Below are positions 10,027-21,133 of a DNA stretch of 64,000 bases, one piece after another. The notes below the pieces were generated by a model that was given only the letters and a program-made list of their open reading frames with translations, made no database searches and was not told where the DNA came from. A program made the position numbers and the translations under genes. The stretch covers positions 1 to 64,000 of the forward strand of contig CANTUQ010000020.1 in the NCBI GenBank assembly GCA_947683425.1. Reading direction: 5' to 3'. The first letter of the stretch is position 1; every line of letters starts with the position of its first letter. Source of the stretch: Excoecaria cochinchinensis. Its lineage: Eukaryota; Streptophyta; Magnoliopsida; Malpighiales; Euphorbiaceae.

Positions 10027-12289
10027 AAGTTTTTTTTTGTGCTAAGGGCACATAATCATTTCGTATATACAATTAGCCATTTTTATGCATTTCAATTCAA
10101 ATTCATTTTCTTTCATCACAGTAACATGTTCATTTCATATATTATGCCATATCATTAACACTTGCATTTTCAATCACAATTTACATTCAATTGGATATCA
10201 ATCACAATACACATTTACTTTCATATCCATACACATGCACTTTACTTCATATTTTATCTCTTTTTCATTATTCTAAATTTTATAGCTATTAATTATTTAT
10301 TTTAACATGCATACTCTATATTTCACTTTAAATATACATTATCAATATTATTCACTTAACCATATTATGCTTTCACACTATCATTTATTAAATTAAATTC
10401 TAAAATTCCCAATAATTAAGTAATACTCAATTTTAATTTTATACTTACTCTAAAGTATTATATTCATTGAATTGTCAATTTATTCATAAATTTCCGGGTT
10501 GCTCCATCGCCAATATATTCTTTTGTTAAGATTAAATTCTTTTACCAAACATATCTCTTCCATGCTAATCAATATTTAAATCTATCTTCAATTATACTAT
10601 TAACATCCTTAAAATAACTTAGCTTAGATTTTTCTTTAAACATAATACAATACCTTACTATACTATATTCCAATAAACTCCAGAATTTCTCAATTGATTA
10701 ATATATACACAATTTTAATTCTATATTCATTTTATAACATTATATACATTAAATTAACAAATTACACATTAAACCCTATAATTGTAACTCTAACTTCATA
10801 TTTATCTCCATAATTATTTTTCTTTCATTTCCCATTTAATCCACTAGATTTTTTTACTAATTTACATGATTTCACGCTTATATATCATTGAACCTCAAAA
10901 TACACATCTTTAACACATGTATTCCCATTCGGCCAAGCTAGGGTTCTTCTTTCCAAATTAGTTCTTTCCATTTTAAATTCATTAATCTTTAATTTAAAGC
11001 CCTATTAACATGTTTATAAGATTAATTCCAATTATACATGCATGAATCACACTTTTACATATTGGACATACACTTGAACACACACAAAACTAATGGAAAA
11101 AGAAGGATATTGTATCCACTAACCTTTGATTCTTTTCCTTGATACTTTACACTTCATTTTCCTTGTATTTGGTTTTAGAACTTCTTTCCTCTTCCATTTT
11201 CTTTGATTTTTATGATTTACCTTTGTTTCTCACCTTCTTCCACCTTATTCCCTTTAATTAGGCTCTAGAGATGAAGATCTATGAAATTAGAGCATGAAAA
11301 TCACTTGGGGTAATTTATTTGAGTGGATTGATGGAGAAAACTTGAAGAAAATTGATGAAAATGAGAGAGGAAGAGGTCACAGCTTGGAGGCTGTAGAAGA
11401 TGATAGAAAATTCTGCAATCTCCAGATTTTTCCGACTATTTATAACTCCTTAGATGAGCTAGGTTTGGGTTCAACCAATTGGATTGGGCCAACCCAAAAG
11501 GCCCAATTTAATTAATTAAGTATTATTTTGGCCTAATTTAATTCTATCACTTTCCAAACTCAAATCCTCAAAAAAATGCTTCCATAATTCTCAAAATATA
11601 TTTATTAGGCTCTATGAATATTTTTGGGTCAATCGGAAACCGTTTTTCAGTCCGATGAATGCTTACTAGTCAGAAAACTCAATTTTCTATGTCACCGTAA
11701 AATTTATTTTTCATCACCATAATGTCCCTCATATTAGTAAGAGTATATTCCTGTGTTCAAATAATTTTTCTAAGGTCTGCAGTACTCTTTTTAAGCCCAG
11801 TTAAACATTGGTCAAACTAATTCACTATTTGAACCGAACCGTGACTTTTTCTCATTCTCGACTTTTGGAGATCTGTTTGACTTTATTTTCACTTCAAATT
11901 TCATCATTAAACTATTCGCGACTAGTATTTTTCAATTATCAAATAAAATATTTTTCGCCTCCAGGTGTACTTTTCACACCAGTGTTACTATTCAAGGGTC
12001 AAAAATTACTATTCGCAAAAATTGCAATTTAGGGCTATTGTAGGGAAAGACAGGAAAACGGGAAGGAAAAATCGGAAGAATAGTGGACAGTAAAATGGAA
12101 AAGAGGGAGAGAGAGTACTCGGCGGAGGAGCAGCCGACGACGACTATGGCAATTCGATCGCCATTATTCGTAGCACTGGTCAGCACAGCCAATCAAGCCC
12201 TCTGTTCAAGAAAATAGACCCGATTTGGAGATAGAAGGCCGAATCTTCTTTCGCTTGCTCCGGCTACCTCCGGCAACTGGTGGGACATG
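10027..12289 (-). repeat. AT-rich LTR-like sequence, probably minus-oriented, no gene
   Basis: I see no real coding region. Read on the minus strand there is a TATA-box-like TTATAAATAG at about 11437-11446, followed by leader-like text, and a motif (CGGCCAA..., GTGGAAAAAGAAGG) that recurs in the next segment at 13965-14290. These suggest two related, decayed LTRs side by side. The more GC-balanced 12030-12290 part (CCGGCAACTGG, GAGCAGCCGACG) has no frame I can assign. Confidence 0.35.
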
Positions 12290-14499
12290 TAACGCCTTTA
12301 TACCCTATACATACATTGCCAACTCAGCAATACTGAACGATTACCATGATTGTTTTAAAGACAACTTAGTCATAATGCCGATTTGCGATAATTTTTTTTC
12401 CATACTTTACATTAACTTAATCATTTATAAACTCATTATTTTAACTTAACGATGACCTATAATTGTCTAAGTTACTATTCATTTAGTCCAAATTTCGGTA
12501 GTGCAATGGCTTATATTTTTGTCTACCCTAACCCTGCAAATCAAATAACCACAGCCTCGGTAAGGGCACAACAACAATATAATATATCACAAACCACTAA
12601 TAATCCATAATATCCATTCCCTTACCATCAACAGTCATAAACTCATACATAAATACATACTCTAAAAACTTCAAACTTGATACTTTAGATACATGCCAAT
12701 ATATATAACATACAAAAATATCTTGTAACTTCACCGATCGGCTTCCAACTCCTGCGGTATGCTTGCTCCAACCTATGGCATACCTACATGCAGTCAAAAT
12801 AAACTACGTGCTGAGCATTAATATGCATAGTGGTGGTTACAAATCCATAAATTTTCACTACTTAGACTATTTTCTACTTAATTATATTATGAAGTTCTAC
12901 ATAATATATTATTCATATTTAATCAAGAAATTTATCAATTTAATTACATAATTACTCAATAAATTACTTTATTCACTATTTACATTTTTTAATCCTTTAA
13001 TTAAACTTACCATTTCAGTTATTACATTTAGGTCCTTAATCTTTTTCAATATTTCTAATTATGTTCTCATCTTTCTAATAATTCCATTTATGTCCCTCCG
13101 TTCTCAATAATTTCGTCTTTGTCCTTTCCTTTCCACTTAGTTACCAAATTACCCTTAATTACACTTAATTTACAATTTTACCCTTTTTTATTCACATTTT
13201 CGACTTTTACCCTTTTATTCACCTTTAATTACCAATTTACCCTTCTTTACACTTAAATTTCCTTTTTAACCTTTAATTATTTCAAAATTACAATTTAGTC
13301 CCTAATTTATCACCTTTACACTAAATTACCTTTTTGTCCGTACATTTTCATTTATTTACATATTACCCTTATTATTTACACTTTTTACCTAACTTACTCG
13401 ATTTTTACCCATTTGGTGTAAAATTACCATTTTACCCTTAAATTTTCTATTTCTTTCAATTTAGTCCCGTTTTCACTTAGTTTCTCATTTATCACTATGT
13501 TAATCAAGTTTTCCTCATAATTACCATTATGCCCCTAGTATACACCTGGTAGAAAATCTACTAACCGGATATGCGGGGATGTGGACCCCACATATCCACT
13601 ACACTATATAATGACCCCAATGGGACCATTTATCACTGCACTGCACTGCACTGATCACTTTTGAACACTATACACTGTGATAGACTATATTGGCTTATAA
13701 TAGCAAGTTGTCATGACTCATACCGTAGCGTGGAATTCCTATGGCTAGCCAATTATATCCTAGACTAGATTTCACTACCGAACCACTACTAAGGGCAAGA
13801 TATTATTAAAATCCACTTAAATTTCATATTATGTCAACATACATAATTCGGCCAAGTCATCATTTTCACTTATAATTTTGCATACATACTCATTTATCAC
13901 CAATTAATCAATTATATACCATTAAACATCAAAATACACATTAAAAGTCCCATAAGTTCAATTCGGCCAAGGTATTAACTCTTCATTTTTTTCACTTTAA
14001 TTTCATTTAACCACTCATTCATGAAATTTGCATGTTATACTAATCATAAACATCAATAACATACCATAATTAACCTTATTCATGCATAATTTCATCATCA
14101 TTCAATTCATCCTCACTTAGGGTTTTTCATCCATGTTTCAGTAATTCATTTTAATCACATACACATGCTTATTTAACCTCCTTAACCATGTTTATCACAT
14201 TAGATTCAATTAATCATGCCTTAATCACAAGTTCGTACTTAAACACAGCCTAAAACTCAAACATAACAAGTGGAAAAAGAGGGATTTTGTAACCACAACC
14301 CTAAAATTCTTACTCTACACTCTCTAAGCTTCCTTTTGCTTGCCTTTGACTTGAGAACAACCTTCCTCATAAGGAGTACCTATGGTAGCCGAATGTAAAC
14401 GTCCACATATCATCAAAACCATGCTTTCTTCTTACAAAATAACTTCATAAATGAACTCTACACCCTTGAAAACCCCCATAGGGAACAATAAACCCAATG
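12290..14499 (-). repeat. AT-rich LTR-like sequence truncated at the E2 insertion
   Basis: It starts TGTAACGCC in plus reading, which on the minus strand is an LTR-like end (GGCGTTACA) similar to the GGTGTTACA ends of the chromovirus LTRs further right. It shares the CGGCCAA and GTGGAAAAAGAGGG landmarks with the preceding segment. 13150-13450 is a degenerate run of TTTACCCTT-like words. No ORF is convincing. The right side is cut at the E2 target duplication. Family assignment is uncertain. Confidence 0.35.
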
Positions 14500-14504
14500 G
14501 TGTG
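14500..14504. repeat. Target site duplication GTGTG, left copy (E2)
   Basis: GTGTG directly precedes the outer end of the left E2 LTR and recurs at 41266-41270 directly after the right E2 LTR. A 5-bp duplication is standard for Ty3/Gypsy integration. The word is low in complexity, so this is slightly weaker evidence than the E1 duplication. Confidence 0.75.
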
Positions 14505-15677
14505 TGTGACGCGCGCCGAACCCGGAAACCCAGCAAGGGCCCTCGCTTGTGAATCCGCTTTGGGATTCGAGGTATTGGTTTGCGTCTTTTGATCATGGGT
14601 GCCATGAGACATCATCCGTGTATCCCTCCCAATAGAACATTGGGGAGAACAACCTAGCCTATTGACGCCTAAAGGCACCTTTGAGGTATTTGGAGTTGCC
14701 ACCCAATTTGCAAGAAATTGGGAAAAGGTTTCTCACCTCTAACGGTCTAAACCAGAGATACGGTGTCCGGGACTTCCCTCTTATTTATGCCTTGGTTAAT
14801 TATAAATGGGTTTTTAACTTCTTAAAATTATACCTCTCATTTCACGCGATCGATGCATTTTAAATTAAACAACCCATTGCAAGCATTCAAAAAGTGATAA
14901 AGGAAAGCAATAAACACTCAAGCACACAATTACAAAGGAAATAGGGTGGAATACAACCCCATCGAAAGGAAATCAAAGATGTGGATGGGGATGGAATACA
15001 ATCCCCTAAAATAAATAAAGTTGCCCCAAAATTAATTACAATGGCCCAAAAAAGAAATGAACTTGAATTTAAAACACTCAACCAAGATTAAAATAAAAGA
15101 ACATACATAAATCGGGACATTATTTAAGGAACATTGGTTCCTTCGCACTTGTTCGAAATTTAGGAACATTGGTTTCTTCGTATTAATTTAAAGAGGGTTT
15201 GAAGAGTCATTTTGGTTGTGAGTGATCCCATTTTTAGAGAAAATTAACTCTTCGTTTTATTGTGATATTTTTAATATTTGGCTAAAATAAGGGACATTGG
15301 TCCCAGTTTTATTAATGAAAATTCCGAGCTAATTATAAAAGTATTTTTGTAATTTTTTATCTCACGCGTGCACAAGTAAAATGATTATTTACACATAAAC
15401 ATGTAGCAAATAAAGGGGAGTTGAAGGGATTTCACCAAACCGAAGTGTTCGTCCACGCGTCGCGACCCATCCGGGGAGTCGCGGGGTGCTCAAATAACCC
15501 GATTCAAGTTAAACTCATACACAAATAATATCAACAATATTAGTAAATATTCTAAAAATTAATTAAGTAAAAATAAAATGAATATTAGGCAAGTCAATTT
15601 ATAATGATAAGACAAACACAACAAAATAATAATAATATGAATATCATGGTAGAAATAACAATAATAATGATAAGTGA

Positions 15678-15678
<1 letters not shown>

Positions 15679-15757
<79 letters not shown>
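15679..15757. repeat. (AAT)n microsatellite in E2 left LTR
   Basis: About 26 uninterrupted AAT units. Further AAT runs follow at about 15855-15908 and 15969-16001. The matching site in the right E2 LTR is much shorter (39716-39768), showing independent slippage after insertion. Confidence 0.97.
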
Positions 15758-15758
<1 letters not shown>

Positions 15759-15852
15759 CAGTAGCAAATATAAAGTAAGCAAACAATAAATTAATGGCAA
15801 TAAAGATAATAATAGTAATAACAAAACATTAACGGCAACCAATGTAGTAGTA

Positions 15853-15909
<57 letters not shown>

Positions 15910-15965
15910 TAAATGGCAAAACGTTGAGACTAGCAAAAAAGGGGAAAAGCCAACAGTGGAGTAAA

Positions 15966-16001
<36 letters not shown>

Positions 16002-16796
16002 TACAATATACAATATATAACAACTATGTTAATGACAAACTATATTAACAACAACAAAAATAATTATTAACGGTAGTAATAATAGGATAAATAATGATAA
16101 AAGTAATAATAGTTGAACATGATAATAATAATGATATTATAATAATAATAATAACAAAAAATCAAATTGAAGCAAACAAATGATATATTAATACTGATAT
16201 TAACACATTAAAATGCTAAAAGTAAATAATAGACATGATAATAATAGCAAAAATAATTTTAACAACAATAAATAATGTACAAGAAAAATAAAAGAGAACA
16301 AGTCCAAGAATGTTTACCCTCAGAATTTTTAGATTGGGGAAACGGTGTCCCGATCGATTTTCCTTGTCGGATTTGTGGTGATAAATATTTGAAGAAAATG
16401 TAGAAATTAATATTTTGAAATAAAACCAAGAAAATACTCTGATGAAAATATTTTTGGTGGATGATTTGAGCAAAAGGAAATTAATTTTCCAAGCCCAAAT
16501 CACTCAAGAAAATGGATTATGTATTTTTGAAGAGCAAATCAAGATTAAAACTTGAGAAAAAATAAAAAAAGCTCAAGAACTAGTTGCTGGAGAGAAAAAA
16601 GTTGAAAGAAAAAAGCCCTTGAAAAAACACAATCGCCCTCCCAAAATAAGGGGAAAAACCATCATTTAATCTTGCCTTGGCCAAAAATGGCAAGGGACAA
16701 AAAAGCCTTTATTTTTAGTTAATCCAAAATAGCATAAAATGGTGAAACAACAAAAATGTCAGACTGAAAAAAAGTCAGAATGAAAACAACGAAAAA

Positions 16797-17087
16797 AATG
16801 GACAGGCGAAGACCAGCAGGTCGCGCGAAGAGGGCAAGGGCGCGCTCGGCAGCCTGCTGCGCGCGTGGTGCCCCCGCACCGCGCGCAGCAGGCAGCTGCC
16901 TCGCGTGCACGCTCCCCCCGCCTCGCGCGCGGCGCCCTCCGCCTCGCGCGTTGGGGCGTCGCGCGAGGCGCCCGCCTCACGAGCAGGGGGGACGCGCGGC
17001 GCCCCTCGCCTCGCGCGCAGGGGCCCCTGCGCGCTAGGGCAGCCTGCCGCGCAGGCAACCCTGCGCTGCCGCAGGCGGCCTTCGCAA
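16797..17087. repeat. GC-rich minisatellite island in E2 left LTR
   Basis: Imperfect units built from words such as CTCGCGCGCAGGGG, GAGGCAGC and GCAGCCTGC make a sharp GC-rich block inside an AT-rich LTR. All six frames are open in part because stop codons are AT-rich, so the Ala/Arg-rich translations are not proteins. Equivalent islands sit at the same relative place in the other Tat LTRs. Confidence 0.9.
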
Positions 17088-17293
17088 CTAATTTTTTTTT
17101 TTTTTTTAAATTTTGACACAAAATTAATATATTTTTTACTCCATTTTAATTTTAATTTCCCCAAAAATATATTTTTAATTATTTTCCGAAAAACACATCT
17201 TTGACAAGGGAACGATCGATTCTCACATTTCTTGCCGAAAATCGGTCTTCTATTTCATCATCGGGTAATCCTGATCTTGGACCGGTGTCTACA

Positions 17294-17509
17294 GTTGCCC
17301 CCAATTTTGGGGAACTTAGAACCTAGGTGCCTAAGTGAGCCAAAATTCAGAAGAGAGAGGGAGAGATGCGTACCTGAGGCGGTCACCGTCCGGAACTTGG
17401 TCTTGCCAGCTTGTCGGCACTATAGGATTACTACTGGTCACATGATTGAGGAACATCAGCTTGTCGACGTGAAACCATGGATGATTGAGGAACGTCAGCT
17501 TGTCGACGT
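17294..17509 (-). other. E2 3' end: polypurine tract and broken 100-bp repeats
   Basis: On the minus strand the region ends CCAAAATTGGGGGCAAC directly before the LTR, the probable polypurine tract, identical in style to that of E1 at 29510-29526. At 17405-17509 are diverged copies of the CAGCTTGTCGACGTGAAACC-type repeat. E1 is inserted exactly at 17509/17510, leaving the GACGT duplication at 17505-17509. Confidence 0.8.
17505..17509. repeat. Target site duplication GACGT, left copy (E1)
   Basis: GACGT precedes the 5' LTR of E1 and recurs at 32448-32452 directly after its 3' LTR. Beyond it on both sides lies E2 repeat sequence (CTTGTCGACGT | GACGTGAAACCATGG), which confirms a clean insertion into E2. 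Confidence 0.95.
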
Positions 17510-17751
17510 TGTAGACACCGGGTCCCGAGGCGGTCCAAGATCAGAATTACCCGATGATGAAACAAAAGACCGACTTTCGGCAAGAAAAGTGAGAATCGAC
17601 CGTCCCCTTGTCAAGATTGTGTTTTTTCGAAAAATAATTTTAAAATATATATTTTAGGGATTAAAATTTAAAATGGGAAAAAATATTAATATTGTGTCAA
17701 AATTAAAGATAAAAAAAAATATAAAAAATATATAAAAAAAAAAATTTTTAT

Positions 17752-18115
17752 CGCGAGTGCCACTGTGGCAGCGCGGGGCCGCCTGCGCGGCAGGCTGCCC
17801 CAGCGCGCAGGGGCGCCTGCGAGGCAGGCCGCCCCAGCGCGCAGGGGCGCCTGCGCGCGAGGCGGGGCGCTCCGCGCGACCCCCCCCTGCGCGCAGGGGC
17901 GGGCGCCCCGCGCGACCCCCCTGCGCGCGAGGCGGGGCGCTCCGCGCGCCCCCCTGCGCGCAGGGGCGGGCGCCTCGCGCGACCCCCCTGCGCGCGAGGC
18001 CTGCTGCCTCGCGCGCCCCCCCCTGCGCGCGAGGCAGCTGCCTCGCGCGACCCGCCTGCGCGAGGCAGGCTGCGCGCAGCGCTCCACGCGCCCTTGGCTC
18101 CTCCGCGCGACCTGT
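17752..18115. repeat. GC-rich minisatellite island in E1 5' LTR
   Basis: Imperfect repeats of CTGCGCGCGAGGCGGGGCGC-like units alternate with pyrimidine runs. The 3' LTR copy (29768-30172) has a different unit number and an extra segment of about 35 bases, so this block changes faster than the rest of the LTR. Open frames of 120-170 codons here on both strands are compositional artefacts. Confidence 0.9.
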
Positions 18116-18988
18116 TTCGCCTGTCCGTTTTTTGCGCTGTTTTCAGTCTGATTTTCTGATTTTTTCAGTTTCCGTTGTTTCACCATTTTATGTTATTTTA
18201 GATTAACTAAAAAGGAAGGTTTTTTGTCCCTTGCCATTTTTGGCCAAGACAGAATTAAATGAGGAATTTGCCCTCATTTTTGAGGGGACGAAGGGTTTAA
18301 TTCAAGATTTTTTTCTTAGCTTTTTCTCTCTAGCCTTTCTACTTTCCAGGAGGTTGGTTTTATTTCTTAAAAATTCTTCAAAAATCCTTTAAGTTTTGGT
18401 CTTCTTAAACTTGAATTTCTAGGTGTTCCTTCAGGGAAGGTACCTCCTTTTTTGGATTTTTTGAGCTAGAAAAAAAAAATCAATTTTCTCTGCTCAAATC
18501 TTCCTTCAAAAATATTCACTTCAAAATATATTTTTCAAAAAATTTATTTAGAACTCATATTTTCTCTTTGAATATTATTATCATCAAAAAATCGACAAGG
18601 GAACGGATCGAGACATCCTATTTCCAATCTCAAAAATTCTGAGGGTAAACATTTTTGGACCCGTTCTCGTTCATTTATTGTGTAGTATTTATTGTTGTTA
18701 ATATCATTTTTGCTATTATTATTCTTATTACTCGTTTCTAGTAATTTAATGTGTTAATAGCACCATTAATGCATTATTTAGTTGCAATGCTTTGGTTTTT
18801 TTTTATGCTCATCCTTCATTATTATTATTATTAGTTGGTTAATATAAATATTGTTAAGTTGTGTCGTTTCCCTATTTTCATATATTGTTGTCATCCCTCT
18901 TTTGTTTTATCCTTTTATTTCCTTTTATTAATTTATTGTTTTTTTATTTAGTTTAACCATCATTATTATTTAAAGTTAATTTGTTTCC

Positions 18989-19021
<33 letters not shown>

Positions 19022-19048
19022 CATTATTATTATTATCATTATTATTAT
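18989..19048. repeat. (ATT)n microsatellite in E1 5' LTR
   Basis: ATT units with a few CAT interruptions. The 3' LTR counterpart is longer (31046-31128). Confidence 0.95.
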
Positions 19049-20370
19049 TTAATTCTCTATTTTACTATCATTGTTATTTATTCATTTGCTAGTATTATTC
19101 TGTTTTAGTATTGTTAGTGCTATTATTACCAACTATTTGACTAGTTAACATTATTGTCATTGGTATTATTATTTAATATTTCGTATTATTTTTATTATTA
19201 GTGTCATGGCTATCATTGTTGTTATTAATATATTTTGCTTTTTTTGACTAATCTATTTTGAATATTTACTAATACTTTTTTTTGATATTATTTTTTCTGT
19301 CTGAAATTTAACTTGAGTCGGGTTATGTGAGTGTCCCCGCGGCTCCCCGGATGGGTCGCAACTCGCGGAGAATCACATCGGTTTGGTGAGATCCCTCCAA
19401 CTCCCTTTTTATGTGTTATGTGTTTATTTGTAAATATATATTTTTTATTCGCGCACGCGTGCGATAAAAAATCACAAAAATACTTTTACTACTAAATCGG
19501 GATTTTTACTTATAAATCGGGACCAATGTCCCTCATTTTAGCCCGACAACGAAAATGTCACAATTAAAACGAAGAGTCAACTTTTCTACAAAAATGGGAT
19601 CACTCATCCCGGTTTTCATTCAAACAATCAAAACGACTCTTCGAACCCTCTTTAAGTTAATACGAAGGAACCAATGTTCCTAAATTTCGAACAAGTGCGA
19701 AGGAACCAATGTTCCTAAAATGATATCCCGATTTATGCATGTCTTTTTATTTCGTTCTTGTGTGAGTGTTTTAAATTCAAGTTATTTTCTTTCATTTTGG
19801 GCCCTTGTAATTAATTTTGGGGCAACTTTATTTATTTTTGGGGTTGTATTCCGCCCCCATTTGTATTCTTAATTTCCTTTTATTGGGGTTGTATTCCGCC
19901 CCTATTTCTATTGTAATTGAGTGCTTGGGTGTTTACCGCTTTCTTTATTTACTTTGCTTATCGCTTTTATTTATTTTCTTTACGTGCTTTCAATGCGCTA
20001 TCTAGTTTAAATGCATCAATCGCGTGAGATTAGAGATATAATCTTAAGAAGTTAAAAATCCATTTATAACTAACCAAAGCATGAATAAGAGGGAAGTTCC
20101 GGACACCATAACTCTGGTTTAGACCGTTAGAGGTGAGAAACCTTTTCCTAATTTCTTACAAATTGGGTGGCGACTCCAAGTACCTCAAAAGGTGCCTTTA
20201 GGCGTCAATAGGCTAGGTTATTCTCCCCAATGTTCTATTGGGAGGGATACACCGATGATGCCTCATGGCGCCCATGATCAAGAGACGCGAACCTTTCATA
20301 CCTCGAATCCTAAATCGGATTCAAAGTGGGGGCCCTTGCTGGGTTTGTTCGGGTTCGGCGCGCGTCACAG

Positions 20371-20388
20371 TGGCGACTCCACTGGGGA
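20371..20388 (+). other. Primer binding site, Arg type (E1)
   Basis: TGGCGACTCCACTGGGGA lies one base after the LTR. tRNA-Arg is the reported primer for Ogre-type elements, and this word has the expected TGG start complementary to a CCA tail. The exact tRNA cannot be confirmed here without a tRNA set. Confidence 0.85.
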
Positions 20389-21133
20389 CTTAGTGTTTGA
20401 GACTTCACTCCGAAAGTGCTTTGGTTAAAATTTATAATTGGGTTTTTGAAACTTAAAATTCTATCTCTTTTCGAAAAAATTGCATTATATCATTTTAGAG
20501 CCTTAGACTTACGCTAGTTGGTCCCTATCTTACCTCGGTGCGTTCCCGAAGCACGACCCTACCTTCACTCATTGTAGGGAAGTGTTAGGGATAATCACCA
20601 GCCCAAGCCTTGTACCTTTTGGTATATCAAAATGGAGACCCGATCGGTCGTTATGCTCGTGATGAGCTAGACCCGTTGGCGCGAACCATGCTTGGGTAGC
20701 CTAAAGAAAATCACCCTGACTAAAGCTCATCTAATGGCAAATAGAAACTTCCACTAGGTGGTATGCTCCTTAATACAATGCTTGTGATATGGGCCGTCGT
20801 GTGTTAAACAAAATCAAGCAAGTTAAGTGGTCCTTTATCAAAGGCTTCCATGCCCCGGTGAGCCCACCTTAACTTGATTGAATTGTCCAAACACGTAATG
20901 GCCAAAACTCATACGCCTGCGCATTAGATTAGAGCTGTTATGCTGCCGGCTTTTCGCCGTGCACTCTGCGCATTCATAAGGTCCCCTGTTGACCCATGGA
21001 CTAAGCCCACCTAGGAAAGAGACCATATTGCCCCGTGTGCGGGAGGAATAAGGTTGGAAGGGTCTGTTTGCTTGCATGTGGTTGTGGATGCTGCATCAAC
21101 ACGACCATGCATTCTTAATGCCATCCATGCATC
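20389..21133 (+). other. E1 leader between PBS and gag
   Basis: About 745 bases without a convincing ORF. E2 has a homologous leader at 37495-38506. A pyrimidine tract ending TTTTTTCAG occurs at 21150-21158, just inside the annotated reading frame, and is kept in E2 (CTTTCAG, minus strand near 37449-37455). It resembles a 3' splice site. Confidence 0.6.

Larger units (their letters stand above)
14505..17293 (-). repeat. E2 3' LTR (left copy)
   Basis: It begins TGTGACGCGCGCC and ends GGTGTCTACA in plus reading, i.e. TGTAGACACC... to ...GCGTCACA on the minus strand, matching the E1 LTR ends. It is 2,789 bp long. Relative to the right copy it lacks 12 bases near its start (the GCCTCGGGACCC part) and about 18 bases near 15219. 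It contains a GC-rich island, a TAA microsatellite cluster and a PBS-like word at 14691-14701 with one mismatch. Frames encoding long runs of I or Y, or R and A, are shadows of these repeats. Confidence 0.88.
17510..20369 (+). repeat. E1 5' LTR
   Basis: TGTAGACACC... to ...GCGCGTCACA, 2,860 bp. In order it contains a poly-A/T tract, the GC-rich island (17752-18115), the conserved GAGGGTAAACATT word (18641-18653), an ATT microsatellite (18989-19048), a CGCACGCGTGCG palindrome near 19451, and a PBS-like 11-mer at 20168-20178. The real PBS follows the LTR by one base. No protein-coding content. Confidence 0.94.

Noticed and set aside
12030..12290. A host gene start in the more GC-balanced stretch with GAGCAGCCGACGACGACTATGG
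   Set aside because: The frame from this ATG is short and shows no recognisable domain, and both sides are LTR-like repeats.
13150..13450. Repeated TTTACCCTT words as interstitial telomere repeats
   Set aside because: The plant telomere unit is CCCTAAA/TTTAGGG. These words do not match it and are irregularly spaced.
15559..16023. Poly-Tyr, poly-Ile frames
   Set aside because: Direct translation of AAT/ATT microsatellites.
16719..18206. Ala/Arg/Pro-rich open frames on both strands
   Set aside because: They coincide with GC-rich minisatellite islands inside LTRs, where lack of AT-rich stop codons opens every frame.
20371..20388. Possible tRNA gene piece at the PBS
   Set aside because: Only the acceptor-end complement is present, directly after an LTR, which is what a primer binding site looks like.
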